Positions 46,184-55,273 of a DNA stretch of 62,491 nt are shown here, piece by piece; position 1 is the first letter of the stretch, and every line of letters starts with the position of its first letter. Below the pieces are notes generated by a model. The model saw only the letters and a list, made by a program, of their open reading frames with translations, did no database searches and had not been told where the DNA came from. Both the position numbers and the translations under genes were made by a program. The stretch spans positions 2,912,705-2,975,195 of the forward strand of contig NZ_KI866530.1 in assembly GCF_000511175.1 (NCBI RefSeq), in the 5' to 3' direction. Source of the stretch: Sediminibacterium salmoneum NBRC 103935. Its GTDB lineage: Bacteria > Bacteroidota > Bacteroidia > Chitinophagales > Chitinophagaceae.

Positions 46184-47761
46184 ATGGTAGATATTAAACC
46201 AGATGAAATATCAGCGATACTGAGACAGCAACTCAGCAATTTCAATGCTTCTGCCGAACTGGAAGAAGTAGGAACCGTATTGCAGGTGGGTGATGGTATT
46301 GCCCGCGTGTACGGCCTTAACGGTGTACGAAGCGGTGAGCTGGTAGTATTTGAGAATGGTGTTAAAGCAATTGCACTTAACCTTGAAGAAGACAATGTGG
46401 GTGTGGTATTGATGGGTGAAAGCGGAAGCATTAAAGAAGGTGCCAAAGTAAAAAGAACCGGTCAGATTGCTTCTATCAAAGTAGGTGAAGGAGTAGTTGG
46501 TCGTGTTATTAATACTTTAGGTGAACCCATTGACGGTAAAGGTCCTATTAGTGGTGATTTATACGAAATGCCTTTGGAGCGTAAAGCACCCGGGGTTATT
46601 TATCGTGAGCCTGTTAAAGAACCACTACAAACCGGTATCAAGGCAATCGACGCCATGATTCCTGTAGGTCGTGGTCAGCGTGAGTTGGTTATTGGTGACC
46701 GTCAGACTGGTAAAACAGCCATCTGTATTGATACCATCATCAACCAGAAAGAATTTTACGATGCAGGTAAGCCTGTGTATTGTATATATGTTGCCATTGG
46801 ACAAAAAGCATCTACTGTTGCCGGAGTAATGAAAACCCTGGAAGACAATGGTGCTATGGCTTATACCACTATTGTATCTGCTTCTGCATCTGACCCTGCT
46901 CCATTGCAGTTCTATGCTCCATTTGCCGGTGCAGCCATTGGTGAGTTCTTCAGAGATACCGGCAGACCAGCCTTGATTGTATTTGATGACTTGTCTAAGC
47001 AGGCGGTTGCTTACCGTGAAGTTTCTCTTCTATTAAGAAGACCTCCGGGACGTGAAGCCTATCCTGGTGACGTATTCTATCTGCATAGCCGTTTGTTGGA
47101 AAGAGCCGCGAAAGTAATTGCCAACGACGATGTTGCTAAGAATATGAATGATTTACCTGAATCTATCAAGCATTTGGTAAAAGGTGGTGGTTCTTTAACT
47201 GCTTTACCAATTATTGAAACACAAGCAGGTGACGTATCTGCCTATATTCCTACTAACGTAATTTCCATTACCGATGGCCAGATTTTTCTTGAAGGTAACC
47301 TCTTTAACGCAGGTATCCGTCCGGCAATCAACGTTGGTATTTCTGTAAGCCGTGTGGGTGGTAACGCTCAGATCAAATCCATGAAAAAAGTTGCGGGTAC
47401 GCTTAAATTAGACCAGGCTCTTTACCGTGAGTTGGAAGCCTTCTCTAAATTTGGTGGTGACCTGGATGCAGCAACCAAGTCTGTAATTGACAAGGGTGCA
47501 AGAAACGTGGAAGTATTGAAGCAGGCACAGTACACTCCATATACAGTAGAAAAGCAGGTGGCTATTATTTACCTGGGTACACAAGGTTTATTACGTGAAG
47601 TGGCGGTTAAGAAAGTGAAGGAATTTGAAGCTCATTTCTTAATGGAAATGGAGAACAAATTACCGGATGTTTTAGCTGAGTTCAAGAAAGGTAATCTGCC
47701 TGAAGATGGATTGAAGAAAATGACTGATTTGGCAAAAGGAATTGCTGAGCAGTACAAATAA
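46184..47761 (+). CDS. atpA: ATP synthase F1 subunit alpha
   Basis: The 525-residue non-catalytic nucleotide-binding subunit of F1. The P-loop is [11 protein letters not shown] at about residue 170, followed by the alpha-specific [45 protein letters not shown] and [16 protein letters not shown] with the Ser/Arg that complete the beta active sites. In many Bacteroidota atpG follows directly; here an intrinsic terminator and then a TonB receptor gene follow. Confidence 0.97.
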   Translation: MVDIKPDEISAILRQQLSNFNASAELEEVGTVLQVGDGIARVYGLNGVRSGELVVFENGVKAIALNLEEDNVGVVLMGESGSIKEGAKVKRTGQIASIKVGEGVVGRVINTLGEPIDGKGPISGDLYEMPLERKAPGVIYREPVKEPLQTGIKAIDAMIPVGRGQRELVIGDRQTGKTAICIDTIINQKEFYDAGKPVYCIYVAIGQKASTVAGVMKTLEDNGAMAYTTIVSASASDPAPLQFYAPFAGAAIGEFFRDTGRPALIVFDDLSKQAVAYREVSLLLRRPPGREAYPGDVFYLHSRLLERAAKVIANDDVAKNMNDLPESIKHLVKGGGSLTALPIIETQAGDVSAYIPTNVISITDGQIFLEGNLFNAGIRPAINVGISVSRVGGNAQIKSMKKVAGTLKLDQALYRELEAFSKFGGDLDAATKSVIDKGARNVEVLKQAQYTPYTVEKQVAIIYLGTQGLLREVAVKKVKEFEAHFLMEMENKLPDVLAEFKKGNLPEDGLKKMTDLAKGIAEQYK

Positions 47762-47776
47762 TAAAGTTGATCTAAT

Positions 47777-47807
47777 AAAAAAGGTCGCCAAATGGCGGCC
47801 TTTTTTT
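47777..47807 (+). terminator. Intrinsic terminator of the atpBEFHA operon
   Basis: AAAAAGGTCGCC pairs with GGCGGCCTTTTT (one G-T wobble) around an AAAT loop and is followed by further T. It ends the operon 15 bases after the atpA stop. Confidence 0.85.
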
Positions 47808-47880
47808 ATGTTCCTGATATTCCTTGCAGATTAAAAAATGATTAAAAATGACCAATTATTAATATAATTCTATAAAATAG

Positions 47881-47912
47881 TTTGGTTTATAAAATAAACT
47901 AGTTTATGTTTG
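47881..47912 (+). promoter_or_regulatory. Complete Bacteroidota-type promoter of the TonB receptor operon
   Basis: TTTG (47881-47884) and TATGTTTG (47905-47912) are separated by exactly 20 bases, which fits the -33/-7 consensus TTTG-N19/20-TAnnTTTG. The ATG at 47930 is 17 bases downstream. It is one of the two best-spaced promoters in the window. Confidence 0.7.
47885..47907 (+). promoter_or_regulatory. Candidate operator: three alternating GTTTAT half-sites
   Basis: GTTTAT (47885-47890), its inverse ATAAAC (47894-47899) and GTTTAT again (47902-47907) fill the spacer and run into the -7 element. The last two form a perfect 14-bp palindrome ATAAACTAGTTTAT. A protein bound here would block RNA polymerase. 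The winged-helix regulator encoded at 52441 is a candidate binder, which is inference. Confidence 0.55.
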
Positions 47913-47929
47913 TTTTGCAAAACGATACA

Positions 47930-50170
47930 ATGAAAGCAATTCTCCTATTTATAGCAGGACTTATGATGGCCAGTTTACTGAAAGGGCAGGTATTGGTAAA
48001 AGGGACGGTAAAAGATCAGAAAGGACGCATTTTGGCAGGAGCTAATATTGTAATTAAGGATAGCTATGATGGAACCCTTACAGATTCTACAGGTTCTTTT
48101 TCTTTCAAGACCACCGAGAAAGGGAAAGTTATCTTGGTTGTTAGCAATATTGGCTTTAAAACCCTGGAACAGGGGGTTGATTTGGGAAAAGATTCACTGG
48201 TTCTTTTGTTCACTTTAAAAGAGGAAATCAGTGAGCTAAAAGCAGTCATTATAACCGCCGGTTCCTATGAGGCCAGTGACAAGAAAAAAGGAACTGTTTT
48301 GAAAGCATTGGATATTGCCACTACTGCAGGAGCCAATGCGGATATTTCGGCCACAATTCAAACTTTGCCAGGAGCCCAGAAAGTGGGTGAGCAGGAAGGG
48401 CTGTTTATTCGTGGTGGTTCCGCAGAAGAAGCGAAAATTATCATTGATGGAACAGTGGTTAATAATTTCTTTTACAGCAGCGTACCGGGTATTGCACAAC
48501 GAGGAAGATTCTCTCCGTTTTTATTCAATGGAACGGTGTTCAGCAGTGGCGGTTATTCTGCTTTGTATGGTCAGGCATTAAGCAGTGTGTTGAATCTGGA
48601 AAGCCTTGACATTCCTGAAAAGTCTGAAATACAACTGGGCTTATCTCCTCTGTTTGCATCAGTTGGTTTGCAGCAGGTTGCTAACAACAAAAAATCCAGC
48701 TACGGATTCAGTTATAACTGGACAAATTTAACCGTGTATCAGAAACTGGTGCCACAGGCGCCTGACTTTTTTAAAGTCCCTGATTTTCATACAGCAGATG
48801 CCAATTATCGTTTTAAAACCAGGAAAAATGGGGTATTCAAGATATATGCTTATTATAATTCAGGATCATTGGGGGTAAGAAATCCTTCGCTCGACAGTCT
48901 TGGATTGTGGAATGCTTTTCAGCTGAATAATCAGAACCTTTTTACCAACCTGAGTTTCCGTCAATTTTTAGGAAACGGCTGGAAGCTGAATCTGGCGGGA
49001 AGTATCAGTTACAACAAAGATCAGATAGCAAGTCAGGTTCAGAATCAGCAATATCTATCGGTTCCTCAAACACAGATTCCGGTAATTGATCAGGCATCTT
49101 TTAATAACCATGCTACCCAATGGATGTTTCAGTTGAGGGCGGTGGCCGAAAAAAGATTCGGATCCATTAACACATTGCGCTTTGGCGCCGAGGTCTGGAA
49201 TAACCAGGACAGTGCCCGTTTCCAGAGTATATTGGGTTTGTATCCATCTTTGGTGAAAGACAGGTATACAGCGGGTTTTGCGGAAGCAGATTTGTATATT
49301 ACCAATGAACTGGCTTTTCGTCCCGGGGTTCGCTTAGAATACAGCAGTCTGTTAAACAAAGTTAATATTGCTCCCAGGGCTGCATTGTCTTATAAGCTTT
49401 CAAAGAACAGTCAGGTTTCTGCGGACTATGGAATTTTCTATCAGACACCTGAAAGGAGATATTTAATAAACCAGCCCTCAGTAAACTTTTTAAGAGCAGA
49501 TCATTACATTTTAACCTACCAGCATATTTCATCCAGTTACACTTTCAGAGCGCAGGCATTTTATAAAGACTATATAAGTTTATTGAAAACATCCAGCGGA
49601 TTTCCGGTAAGTGTAAATAATAACGGATATGGTTATGCTAAGGGAATTGAGCTATTCTGGAGAGACCGAAAGACGTTTAAAAATCTGGATTACTGGATCA
49701 GCTATTCTTATCTGGATACAAAAAGAGAGTATAATAATTATCCAGCTTTTGTACAGCCGGGTTTTGCTGCAACACATAGTGGTAGTGTGGTTCTGAAAAA
49801 ATTCTGGGTCAAAAATATGTTTGGCGTTAACTGGAGCTATAACTGGAGTACAGGCAGACCCTATTTTAATCCCAACCGTTCACCTAAAGAGTTTTTAACC
49901 GATAAAACCATTGCTTACAGCACCAATAATTTCAGTTTAAACTGGTTGCCTAAAATTGGGAAAGCCAATGCAGTTGTGGTATTGGGTGTTAATAATGTTT
50001 TTAACGAGCGACAAATTTTTGGATACAATTACAGCAGCAGGGTAAGAGATGCGGACGGATTATTGATTCGTTCAGAAATAAATCCACCTGCTTCCCGTAG
50101 TTTTTTCCTCGGCATTTTTCTTAGCTGGGGTGTAGACAGAACACAACAAAATATCAATAGCAATTTATAA
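47930..50170 (+). CDS. TonB-dependent receptor with N-terminal carboxypeptidase-regulatory-like domain
   Basis: A 746-residue outer-membrane receptor. The start at 47930 gives signal peptide MKAILLFIAGLMMASLLKGQ, followed by a CarboxypepD_reg-like beta-sandwich (VKGTVKDQKGRILAGANIVI to about residue 100), a plug (GANADISATIQTLPGAQKV, EGLFIRGGSAEEAKIIIDGT) and a 22-strand-type barrel ending FFLGIFLSWGVDRTQQNINS. The plug lacks the haem-type motif of the receptor at 33385. Its ligand is unknown. It is first in a run of nine same-strand genes and is probably controlled by the operator upstream. Confidence 0.88.
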   Translation: MKAILLFIAGLMMASLLKGQVLVKGTVKDQKGRILAGANIVIKDSYDGTLTDSTGSFSFKTTEKGKVILVVSNIGFKTLEQGVDLGKDSLVLLFTLKEEISELKAVIITAGSYEASDKKKGTVLKALDIATTAGANADISATIQTLPGAQKVGEQEGLFIRGGSAEEAKIIIDGTVVNNFFYSSVPGIAQRGRFSPFLFNGTVFSSGGYSALYGQALSSVLNLESLDIPEKSEIQLGLSPLFASVGLQQVANNKKSSYGFSYNWTNLTVYQKLVPQAPDFFKVPDFHTADANYRFKTRKNGVFKIYAYYNSGSLGVRNPSLDSLGLWNAFQLNNQNLFTNLSFRQFLGNGWKLNLAGSISYNKDQIASQVQNQQYLSVPQTQIPVIDQASFNNHATQWMFQLRAVAEKRFGSINTLRFGAEVWNNQDSARFQSILGLYPSLVKDRYTAGFAEADLYITNELAFRPGVRLEYSSLLNKVNIAPRAALSYKLSKNSQVSADYGIFYQTPERRYLINQPSVNFLRADHYILTYQHISSSYTFRAQAFYKDYISLLKTSSGFPVSVNNNGYGYAKGIELFWRDRKTFKNLDYWISYSYLDTKREYNNYPAFVQPGFAATHSGSVVLKKFWVKNMFGVNWSYNWSTGRPYFNPNRSPKEFLTDKTIAYSTNNFSLNWLPKIGKANAVVVLGVNNVFNERQIFGYNYSSRVRDADGLLIRSEINPPASRSFFLGIFLSWGVDRTQQNINSNL

Positions 50171-50188
50171 ACAACTAAAACAAACAAC

Positions 50189-50461
50189 ATGAACAATCTA
50201 AACGAAAACAAGGATGAAATTCTGTGGCAGATTGCCAAAGAAAGAGTAGGCTTTAAATGGAGCTTAGTCAGCTATATTATTGTAAACCTTTTCTTAACAG
50301 GTATCTGGTATAATTCTTCTCGTGATTTAGGTCATTTCTGGCCTATCTGGCCCATATTAGGCTGGGGTATAGGACTTGCATTTCAGTATGCTAAAGCCTA
50401 TCATGGTAATCAAATCAACAGCGTAGAAAAAGAATATCAGAAGCTAAAAAATCAACAATAA
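50189..50461 (+). CDS. 2TM domain protein
   Basis: A 90-residue protein with an amphipathic start (ILWQIAKERVGFKW), two membrane helices (SLVSYIIVNLFLTGIWY and WPIWPILGWGIGLAFQY) and a charged C-terminal tail, matching the Bacteroidota 2TM family. In other proteins this domain is found fused to LytTR regulators or histidine kinases, so a signalling or scaffold role is possible. It begins 18 bases after the TonB receptor gene. Confidence 0.8.
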   Translation: MNNLNENKDEILWQIAKERVGFKWSLVSYIIVNLFLTGIWYNSSRDLGHFWPIWPILGWGIGLAFQYAKAYHGNQINSVEKEYQKLKNQQ

Positions 50462-50479
50462 CCAGTTAAAATATATAGT

Positions 50480-51109
50480 ATGAAAAAAATATTATCCCTA
50501 ATTGCGCTTTTCTTTGTTTTAGCATTGAATGCGCAAACGAAGTACGAATCTGCCATGCAAAATGGTTTTGCCAAATTGAAAGAAAGCAAGGGGGCGGAAG
50601 ATTTTCAAGCCTTAGGGGCTTACTATGAGCGTATTGCAGAAGCAGAAAAAACACAGTGGTTGCCTTATTATTATGCAGCCCGACATTATACCATTGCAGC
50701 ATTTATGAATCCGGCTGCCGATAAAGACAAAGCAGCTACCAAGGTTGCAGAATTAATTGCAAAGGCAGAAGCTATTGAATCTTCCAATGCAGAAATTTAT
50801 TGTTTAAAACAACAAACTGCTGTAATGCAATTAGTGGTAGATCCTATGTCTCGTTGGCAAACCTATGGTGCACAGGCATCAGAAGCCATTGCCAAAGCCA
50901 AGCAACTTGAGCCAGGCAATCCCAGACCTTATTTACTGGAGGGGCAGTATTTAATGAATGTGCCGGAAGCTTTCGGGGGTGGTAAAGCCGTTGCAAAAAA
51001 ACTTTTTGAAAAATCGCTGGAATTATTTGCCAGTTTCAAGCCATTAACAGCCCTGCATCCAAATTGGGGTAAAGAACAGGCTGAACAATTGTTGGCGGCT
51101 TGTCAATAA
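50480..51109 (+). CDS. Exported TPR-like protein of unknown function
   Basis: A 209-residue protein with signal peptide MKKILSLIALFFVLALNAQ and several helix pairs resembling tetratricopeptide repeats (AYYERIAEAEKTQWLPYYYA, PGNPRPYLLEGQYLMN). No catalytic motif is visible. It lies 18 bases after the 2TM gene and 66 before the next gene. In context it may be a periplasmic partner of the receptor; that is inference. Confidence 0.72.
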   Translation: MKKILSLIALFFVLALNAQTKYESAMQNGFAKLKESKGAEDFQALGAYYERIAEAEKTQWLPYYYAARHYTIAAFMNPAADKDKAATKVAELIAKAEAIESSNAEIYCLKQQTAVMQLVVDPMSRWQTYGAQASEAIAKAKQLEPGNPRPYLLEGQYLMNVPEAFGGGKAVAKKLFEKSLELFASFKPLTALHPNWGKEQAEQLLAACQ

Positions 51110-51175
51110 TTTGTGTATCCATTCTAATTTATCATTCATACAGTTGGGTATCTTTAACCAATTAATTCACCTCTA

Positions 51176-51772
51176 ATGAGTCAGACAGAAAAATTTTCTG
51201 CAGTTGAAAGCCTTGCTTTAATCGAAAGCATGATTAACAAGGCTCAAAACAAATATTCCGAAAACGGAACATTGTATCTGCTTTGGGGATGGGTAGTTTT
51301 TTTATGTGCCGTTCTGCATTATGGATTACTAACATTTACTCAATTGGGTAAGTCTTCCAGTTTGGTCTGGCTGTTGACCTTGCTGGCAATGGCCTATCAA
51401 CTTTATTACATTGCCCGACAGCAAAAAAATGCACAGGTAAAAAACTATACGGATGAAATTATTGGATATGTGTGGATTGTATTTGGGGTCTGTATGGGTC
51501 TGGTAAGTTTTATTATTTCTCAGATAGGTAGTTGGCAATTGCTGTATGCATTCATTCTGCTTTTTTATGGCATGCCTACTTTTTTAACGGGTGCTATCAT
51601 GCGGTTTACACCTCTTAAGTTTGGAGGGATTCTATGTTGGGCACTGGCAGTTTGTTCTGTTTATGTTCAAAGCCGCGAAATTATATTGTTACTGATACCT
51701 GCTGTTTTAGGTGCCTGGATTATTCCGGGATATCTCTTAAGAGCAAAATTTAAAAAATCAATCAATGGCTAA
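51176..51772 (+). CDS. Polytopic membrane protein A of a paralogous pair
   Basis: A 198-residue protein with a short soluble N terminus (SAVESLALIESMINKAQNKY) and five to six membrane helices. It shares layout and short motifs with the next protein: ESL.LIxxMIxKA near the start, LLWG at the first helix, YxDEIIxxVWxVFGxxxxxxxF in the middle and P.FLTGAIMRFTPLKFGGI before the last helices. I do not know the family's function. The stop overlaps the next start by 8 bases, so the pair is translated together. Confidence 0.72.
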   Translation: MSQTEKFSAVESLALIESMINKAQNKYSENGTLYLLWGWVVFLCAVLHYGLLTFTQLGKSSSLVWLLTLLAMAYQLYYIARQQKNAQVKNYTDEIIGYVWIVFGVCMGLVSFIISQIGSWQLLYAFILLFYGMPTFLTGAIMRFTPLKFGGILCWALAVCSVYVQSREIILLLIPAVLGAWIIPGYLLRAKFKKSING

Positions 51773-52448
51773 GGAGTCTACCTTCTCAGAACAGGAAAGT
51801 TTACAGCTGATTGCTGAAATGATTAAAAAGGCAAAAGGCAGTTACCACGATACGGGCATTGGATCTTTATTGTGGGGAGCAGTAGTTGCTATTGCTTCCG
51901 GCGTAAATTTTTTGCAAAGAGAATATGATTTTAAACTGGGTTTTGATATCTGGTGGCTGGTGCTGGCTGCCATTATTCCTCAGGTTTATTTATCCATTAG
52001 AGAAAAGAAAATAAAGAAAGCGAAACAGTATGATGATGATTTGATTGATTCTGTTTGGCTGGTTTTCGGAATCAGTATTTTTGCCATGGGTTTTTATCAG
52101 AATATTGTGCCGGCGCAAACTGAGAAAATCATAGCTCAAGAAGGATGGACCATGATGAAACACTATGCAGATGGCAGACCAGACGAAGTCATCAGGCCAT
52201 TTACGCCTTCTTTATATTCTGTTTATATTTTATTATATGCTTTTCCAACCATGGTAACAGCTATGGTTAAGAAATTTGTACCTATGAAAATAGGCGCCAT
52301 CATCACTTATGGGTTGTTTATCCTGAGTTTGTTTACCGAAAGCCGATACGATATGTTGCTGGGATCTATGGCTGCTTTGGTTTGCTGGTTTATCCCAGGT
52401 ATTATTTTAAGAAAAAAATACCTGCGTCAGGCTGCTGTGAATGTTTAA
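51765..52448 (+). CDS. Polytopic membrane protein B of a paralogous pair
   Basis: A 227-residue paralogue of the preceding protein: ESLQLIAEMIKKAKGSYHDT, LLWGAVVAI, YDDDLIDSVWLVFGISIFAMGF and PTMVTAMVKKFVPMKIGAI. It has an extra soluble loop of about 30 residues (AQEGWTMMKHYADGRPDEV) between helices 4 and 5 that could be an extracytoplasmic sensing site. It overlaps both neighbours by 8 bases, which ties it to the winged-helix regulator that follows and suggests a membrane sensor or anti-regulator role (inference). Confidence 0.72.
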   Translation: MAKESTFSEQESLQLIAEMIKKAKGSYHDTGIGSLLWGAVVAIASGVNFLQREYDFKLGFDIWWLVLAAIIPQVYLSIREKKIKKAKQYDDDLIDSVWLVFGISIFAMGFYQNIVPAQTEKIIAQEGWTMMKHYADGRPDEVIRPFTPSLYSVYILLYAFPTMVTAMVKKFVPMKIGAIITYGLFILSLFTESRYDMLLGSMAALVCWFIPGIILRKKYLRQAAVNV

Positions 52449-52725
52449 AGAACTAGATCCCATATTGCATTCGCAGCTAAGATTGGCAGTAATGAGTTTG
52501 CTCATTAGTGTAAAGGAAGCTGAATTCACTTTTATAAAGGAGAAAACCAATGCTACTGCCGGTAACTTAAGTGTTCAGGTTCAAAAGCTAAAAGACGCCG
52601 GTTATATTGAAGTAATTAAGCAGTTTAAAGACAATTATCCCCAAACTACCTGTAAAGTAACTCCGGAGGGCGTCAAAGCCTTTGAAGCCTATGTACAGGC
52701 ATTACAACAATACCTGAAAGTTTAA
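52441..52725 (+). CDS. Winged-helix transcriptional regulator (HTH_34 type)
   Basis: A 94-residue single-domain DNA-binding protein: LDPILHSQLRLAVMSLLISV, then EFTFIKEKTNATAGNLSVQV with the recognition helix, LKDAGYIEVIKQF as the wing region, and a helix AFEAYVQALQQYLKV for dimerisation. This is the MarR/ArsR-like winged-helix group listed as HTH_34. It has no ligand domain, so the signal probably comes from a partner, and it overlaps the paralogous membrane gene by 8 bases. It may bind the palindrome at 47894-47907. Confidence 0.85.
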   Translation: MFKELDPILHSQLRLAVMSLLISVKEAEFTFIKEKTNATAGNLSVQVQKLKDAGYIEVIKQFKDNYPQTTCKVTPEGVKAFEAYVQALQQYLKV

Positions 52726-52758
52726 ACATCTTGCCTTATTCTGTTGTTATACAGGTCA

Positions 52759-53694
52759 ATGCAACAGATAGTAAAAGTATCAGGTTTAACAAAGCAATTT
52801 GGATCCTTTACTGCGGTGGATCAGCTCTCCTTTTCAGTGGAGCAGGGCGATGTGTATGGTTTTTTGGGTCAGAATGGTGCTGGCAAGAGTACCACTATCC
52901 GAATGCTGCTAACATTAATTACTCCTACTGCGGGTGATATTGAACTTTTCGGCCTCCCGCTTCAACTGCATCGTAAGGAAATTCTTCAGCAGGTTGGTGC
53001 AGTAATTGAGAAGCCAGATGTATACAAGTACCTGAGCGCGTATGAAAATTTAAAATTGTTTGCCAAATTAAGTGGTATCAATCCCTCCCGTGCATTGTTG
53101 ATGAACCAGCTTGAGCAAGTAGGGCTGGCAGAGAGAGCGCACGATATTGTCAAAACCTTTTCTCAGGGAATGAAACAGCGATTGGGTATAGGTATAGCAT
53201 TGGTGCACAATCCGCAATTAATTGTGTTGGATGAACCAACCAATGGGTTGGATCCTCAGGGCATAGCAGATATCCGGAATTTAATACTCTTCCTTTCCAG
53301 AGAGCAAAAGAAAACGGTGATTGTGTCTTCTCACCTGTTAAATGAAATTGAACAGATAGCTACCCGCATTTTAATTATTGACAAGGGGAAGAAGCTGGTA
53401 GAGGGGGCTGCATCTACATTGATTAATGCTGAACAGGCAATTCTGGAAATGGAAGTTGCCAACAAAGACTCCGCAAATCGGGTGATTGCATCTTCTGAAT
53501 GGAGCAATGATTTGCTTCCGGAGAGGGACGGCAAGCTGTTGGTAAAAATTAAAAGATCGGATATCCCTGCTTTTAACCGAATGCTTTCCTCTAATGGAGT
53601 TGATATATATTCTTTGGCTTCCAGAAATAATCTGGAAGATTATTTTTTACAAGTAACAGCTGGAAAACAATATGTGGGAACATTTACAAATTGA
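52759..53694 (+). CDS. ABC transporter ATP-binding protein
   Basis: A 311-residue ABC-2-type ATPase: Walker A GQNGAGKSTTIRM, signature FSQGMKQRLGIG, Walker B LIVLDEPTNGLDPQG and H-loop VSSHLLNEIE, with a C-terminal extension of about 90 residues as in CcmA/NatA/BcrA-type exporters. ATG 52759 is used; the frame is open to a TTG 15 bases earlier. The permease gene overlaps its end by 23 bases, so the two form one transporter. Confidence 0.9.
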   Translation: MQQIVKVSGLTKQFGSFTAVDQLSFSVEQGDVYGFLGQNGAGKSTTIRMLLTLITPTAGDIELFGLPLQLHRKEILQQVGAVIEKPDVYKYLSAYENLKLFAKLSGINPSRALLMNQLEQVGLAERAHDIVKTFSQGMKQRLGIGIALVHNPQLIVLDEPTNGLDPQGIADIRNLILFLSREQKKTVIVSSHLLNEIEQIATRILIIDKGKKLVEGAASTLINAEQAILEMEVANKDSANRVIASSEWSNDLLPERDGKLLVKIKRSDIPAFNRMLSSNGVDIYSLASRNNLEDYFLQVTAGKQYVGTFTN

Positions 53695-54547
53695 ATTATA
53701 CAAGGTCTTTAAAAGACCCAGAACCTATTTGTCTTTTGCAGCCATTACTGCATTGATTGGCGTTATTCAGTTGGGCTTATGGGTGGATGGAAAGGAGTAT
53801 GCCGAATTTGTAATGGCCGACTTTGCCAGCTCATTTAGCGTGGATGGAAAAATTCTGAATGGTTATTTTATCTGCTATGTAATCCTGCAATTGTTGCTGG
53901 TGCATGTTCCTTTGCTTATTGCCCTGATTGCAGCAGATATGATTTCAGGTGAAGCCAATATGGGAACCCTTCGCCTGTTAATGACCAAGCCACAATCCAG
54001 AACCTCTATTGTGCTGGCAAAATTTCTGGCTTCTTCTATTTACACGGTTTTGTTGTTGATCTGGATTGCTATTATGGGTTTGTTTTTAAGTATGCTGATT
54101 TTTGGAACCGATGATTTGTTCCTGATGAAAAGCAGTTATGTGGTAATTGTAAAAGAGTCTGATGTGTTCTGGAGATATGCAGGAGCTTTCTGTTTTGCTG
54201 CGCTGGCTATGATAACCGTAGCAGCATTGGGATTTCTCTTGTCTTTTTTTGCAGAAAATTCTATTGGTCCCATTGTTGCCACCATGAGTGTAATTATTGT
54301 TAGCACCATTCTGAGTACCATGAATATTCCCCTATTCAATCTAATTAAACCCTATCTGTTCACTACCCATATGATTACCTGGAAAGAGTTTTTCGATTTC
54401 AAGGTAAACGATGCCAATGAAGCCATTATAGGCAGTATTCAAAATCCACAGAAGATTGTTCAGTCGGCTACAATATTGGTTATTCATATTGTTTTATTTG
54501 TAGGAACGGCCATTGCCTTATTTAGAAAAAAAGATATTCTCAGTTAG
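53672..54547 (+). CDS. ABC-2 type permease
   Basis: A 291-residue membrane protein with six predicted helices and the ABC-2 (NatB/BcrB-like) layout: short cytoplasmic start IELYKVFKRPRTYLSF, and the block IAADMISGEANMGTLRLLMTKPQSR, which is the conserved coupling region after the second helix. It is translationally coupled to the ATPase (23-base overlap) and is followed by a LolA-like gene 4 bases later, so the transporter may deal with lipids or lipoproteins, which is inference. Confidence 0.88.
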   Translation: MWEHLQIELYKVFKRPRTYLSFAAITALIGVIQLGLWVDGKEYAEFVMADFASSFSVDGKILNGYFICYVILQLLLVHVPLLIALIAADMISGEANMGTLRLLMTKPQSRTSIVLAKFLASSIYTVLLLIWIAIMGLFLSMLIFGTDDLFLMKSSYVVIVKESDVFWRYAGAFCFAALAMITVAALGFLLSFFAENSIGPIVATMSVIIVSTILSTMNIPLFNLIKPYLFTTHMITWKEFFDFKVNDANEAIIGSIQNPQKIVQSATILVIHIVLFVGTAIALFRKKDILS

Positions 54548-54551
54548 TTTT

Positions 54552-55259
54552 ATGAAAAATTCAAGTGTGAAAATATTATTGTTTGTACTGTTTTCTTTTT
54601 TGGGAGGGTTAAGTGCTAACGCCCAAGACATGAATGCACTGGTGATAAAAGTAAAAGCCAAACTAGACAAGGTAAAAGACTACACCGCTGATGGTAAAAT
54701 GAAAACCGATGTGGCTTTTATTAAAGCACCCATCGGCAAAGTAAAAGTGTTTTTTAAAAGCCCTGATAAATTTAAATTGCAAAGAGATGGAGGGATTTCT
54801 GTTTTACCGAAGGGTGGCGTAAGCATTAATATTGGAAGCATGGTAATGCAAACGGGATTTGTAGCGATTGACGCAGGAATGAGTACGGTTCAGAATCTTC
54901 CGGTAAGGGTGGTGAAACTATTACCAAATGCAGATGCAGGTGATATTATTTTATCTACCTTATATATTGACGAACAGAACTTGTTGATTCGCAAATCGGT
55001 TACTACTACCCGGGAGAATGGAACTTACGAGATGGAATTAATTTATGGGAAATATGACGAATATGGCTTGCCGGATAAAGTAATTTTTAGTTTTAATGCG
55101 AAAGATTACAAGTTACCTAAAGGCATAACGCTGGAGTTTGACGATACAGATAAAGCCATTAAAGATAAAATGAAAGGCAGGAAGGGTAGAGTAGAAATCA
55201 ACTACAGTTCCTATACCATCAATACTGGTTTAAGCAATAGTATTTTCAATAATCAGTAA
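54552..55259 (+). CDS. LolA-like outer-membrane lipoprotein carrier/sorting-related protein
   Basis: A 235-residue exported protein with signal peptide (KILLFVLFSFLGGLSANAQ) and the half-barrel pattern of LolA/LolB-like proteins: ALVIKVKAKLDKVKDYTADG, VKVFFKSPDKFKLQRDGG, and a later NLLIRKSVTTTRENGTYEME. The start at 54552 follows the permease stop by 4 bases. Generic LolA-like proteins bind lipids or lipoproteins in a hydrophobic cup; this one is more divergent than true LolA. Together with the ABC pair it suggests an envelope lipid-handling module. Confidence 0.72.
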   Translation: MKNSSVKILLFVLFSFLGGLSANAQDMNALVIKVKAKLDKVKDYTADGKMKTDVAFIKAPIGKVKVFFKSPDKFKLQRDGGISVLPKGGVSINIGSMVMQTGFVAIDAGMSTVQNLPVRVVKLLPNADAGDIILSTLYIDEQNLLIRKSVTTTRENGTYEMELIYGKYDEYGLPDKVIFSFNAKDYKLPKGITLEFDDTDKAIKDKMKGRKGRVEINYSSYTINTGLSNSIFNNQ

Positions 55260-55273
55260 AAAATCTGCCGGAA

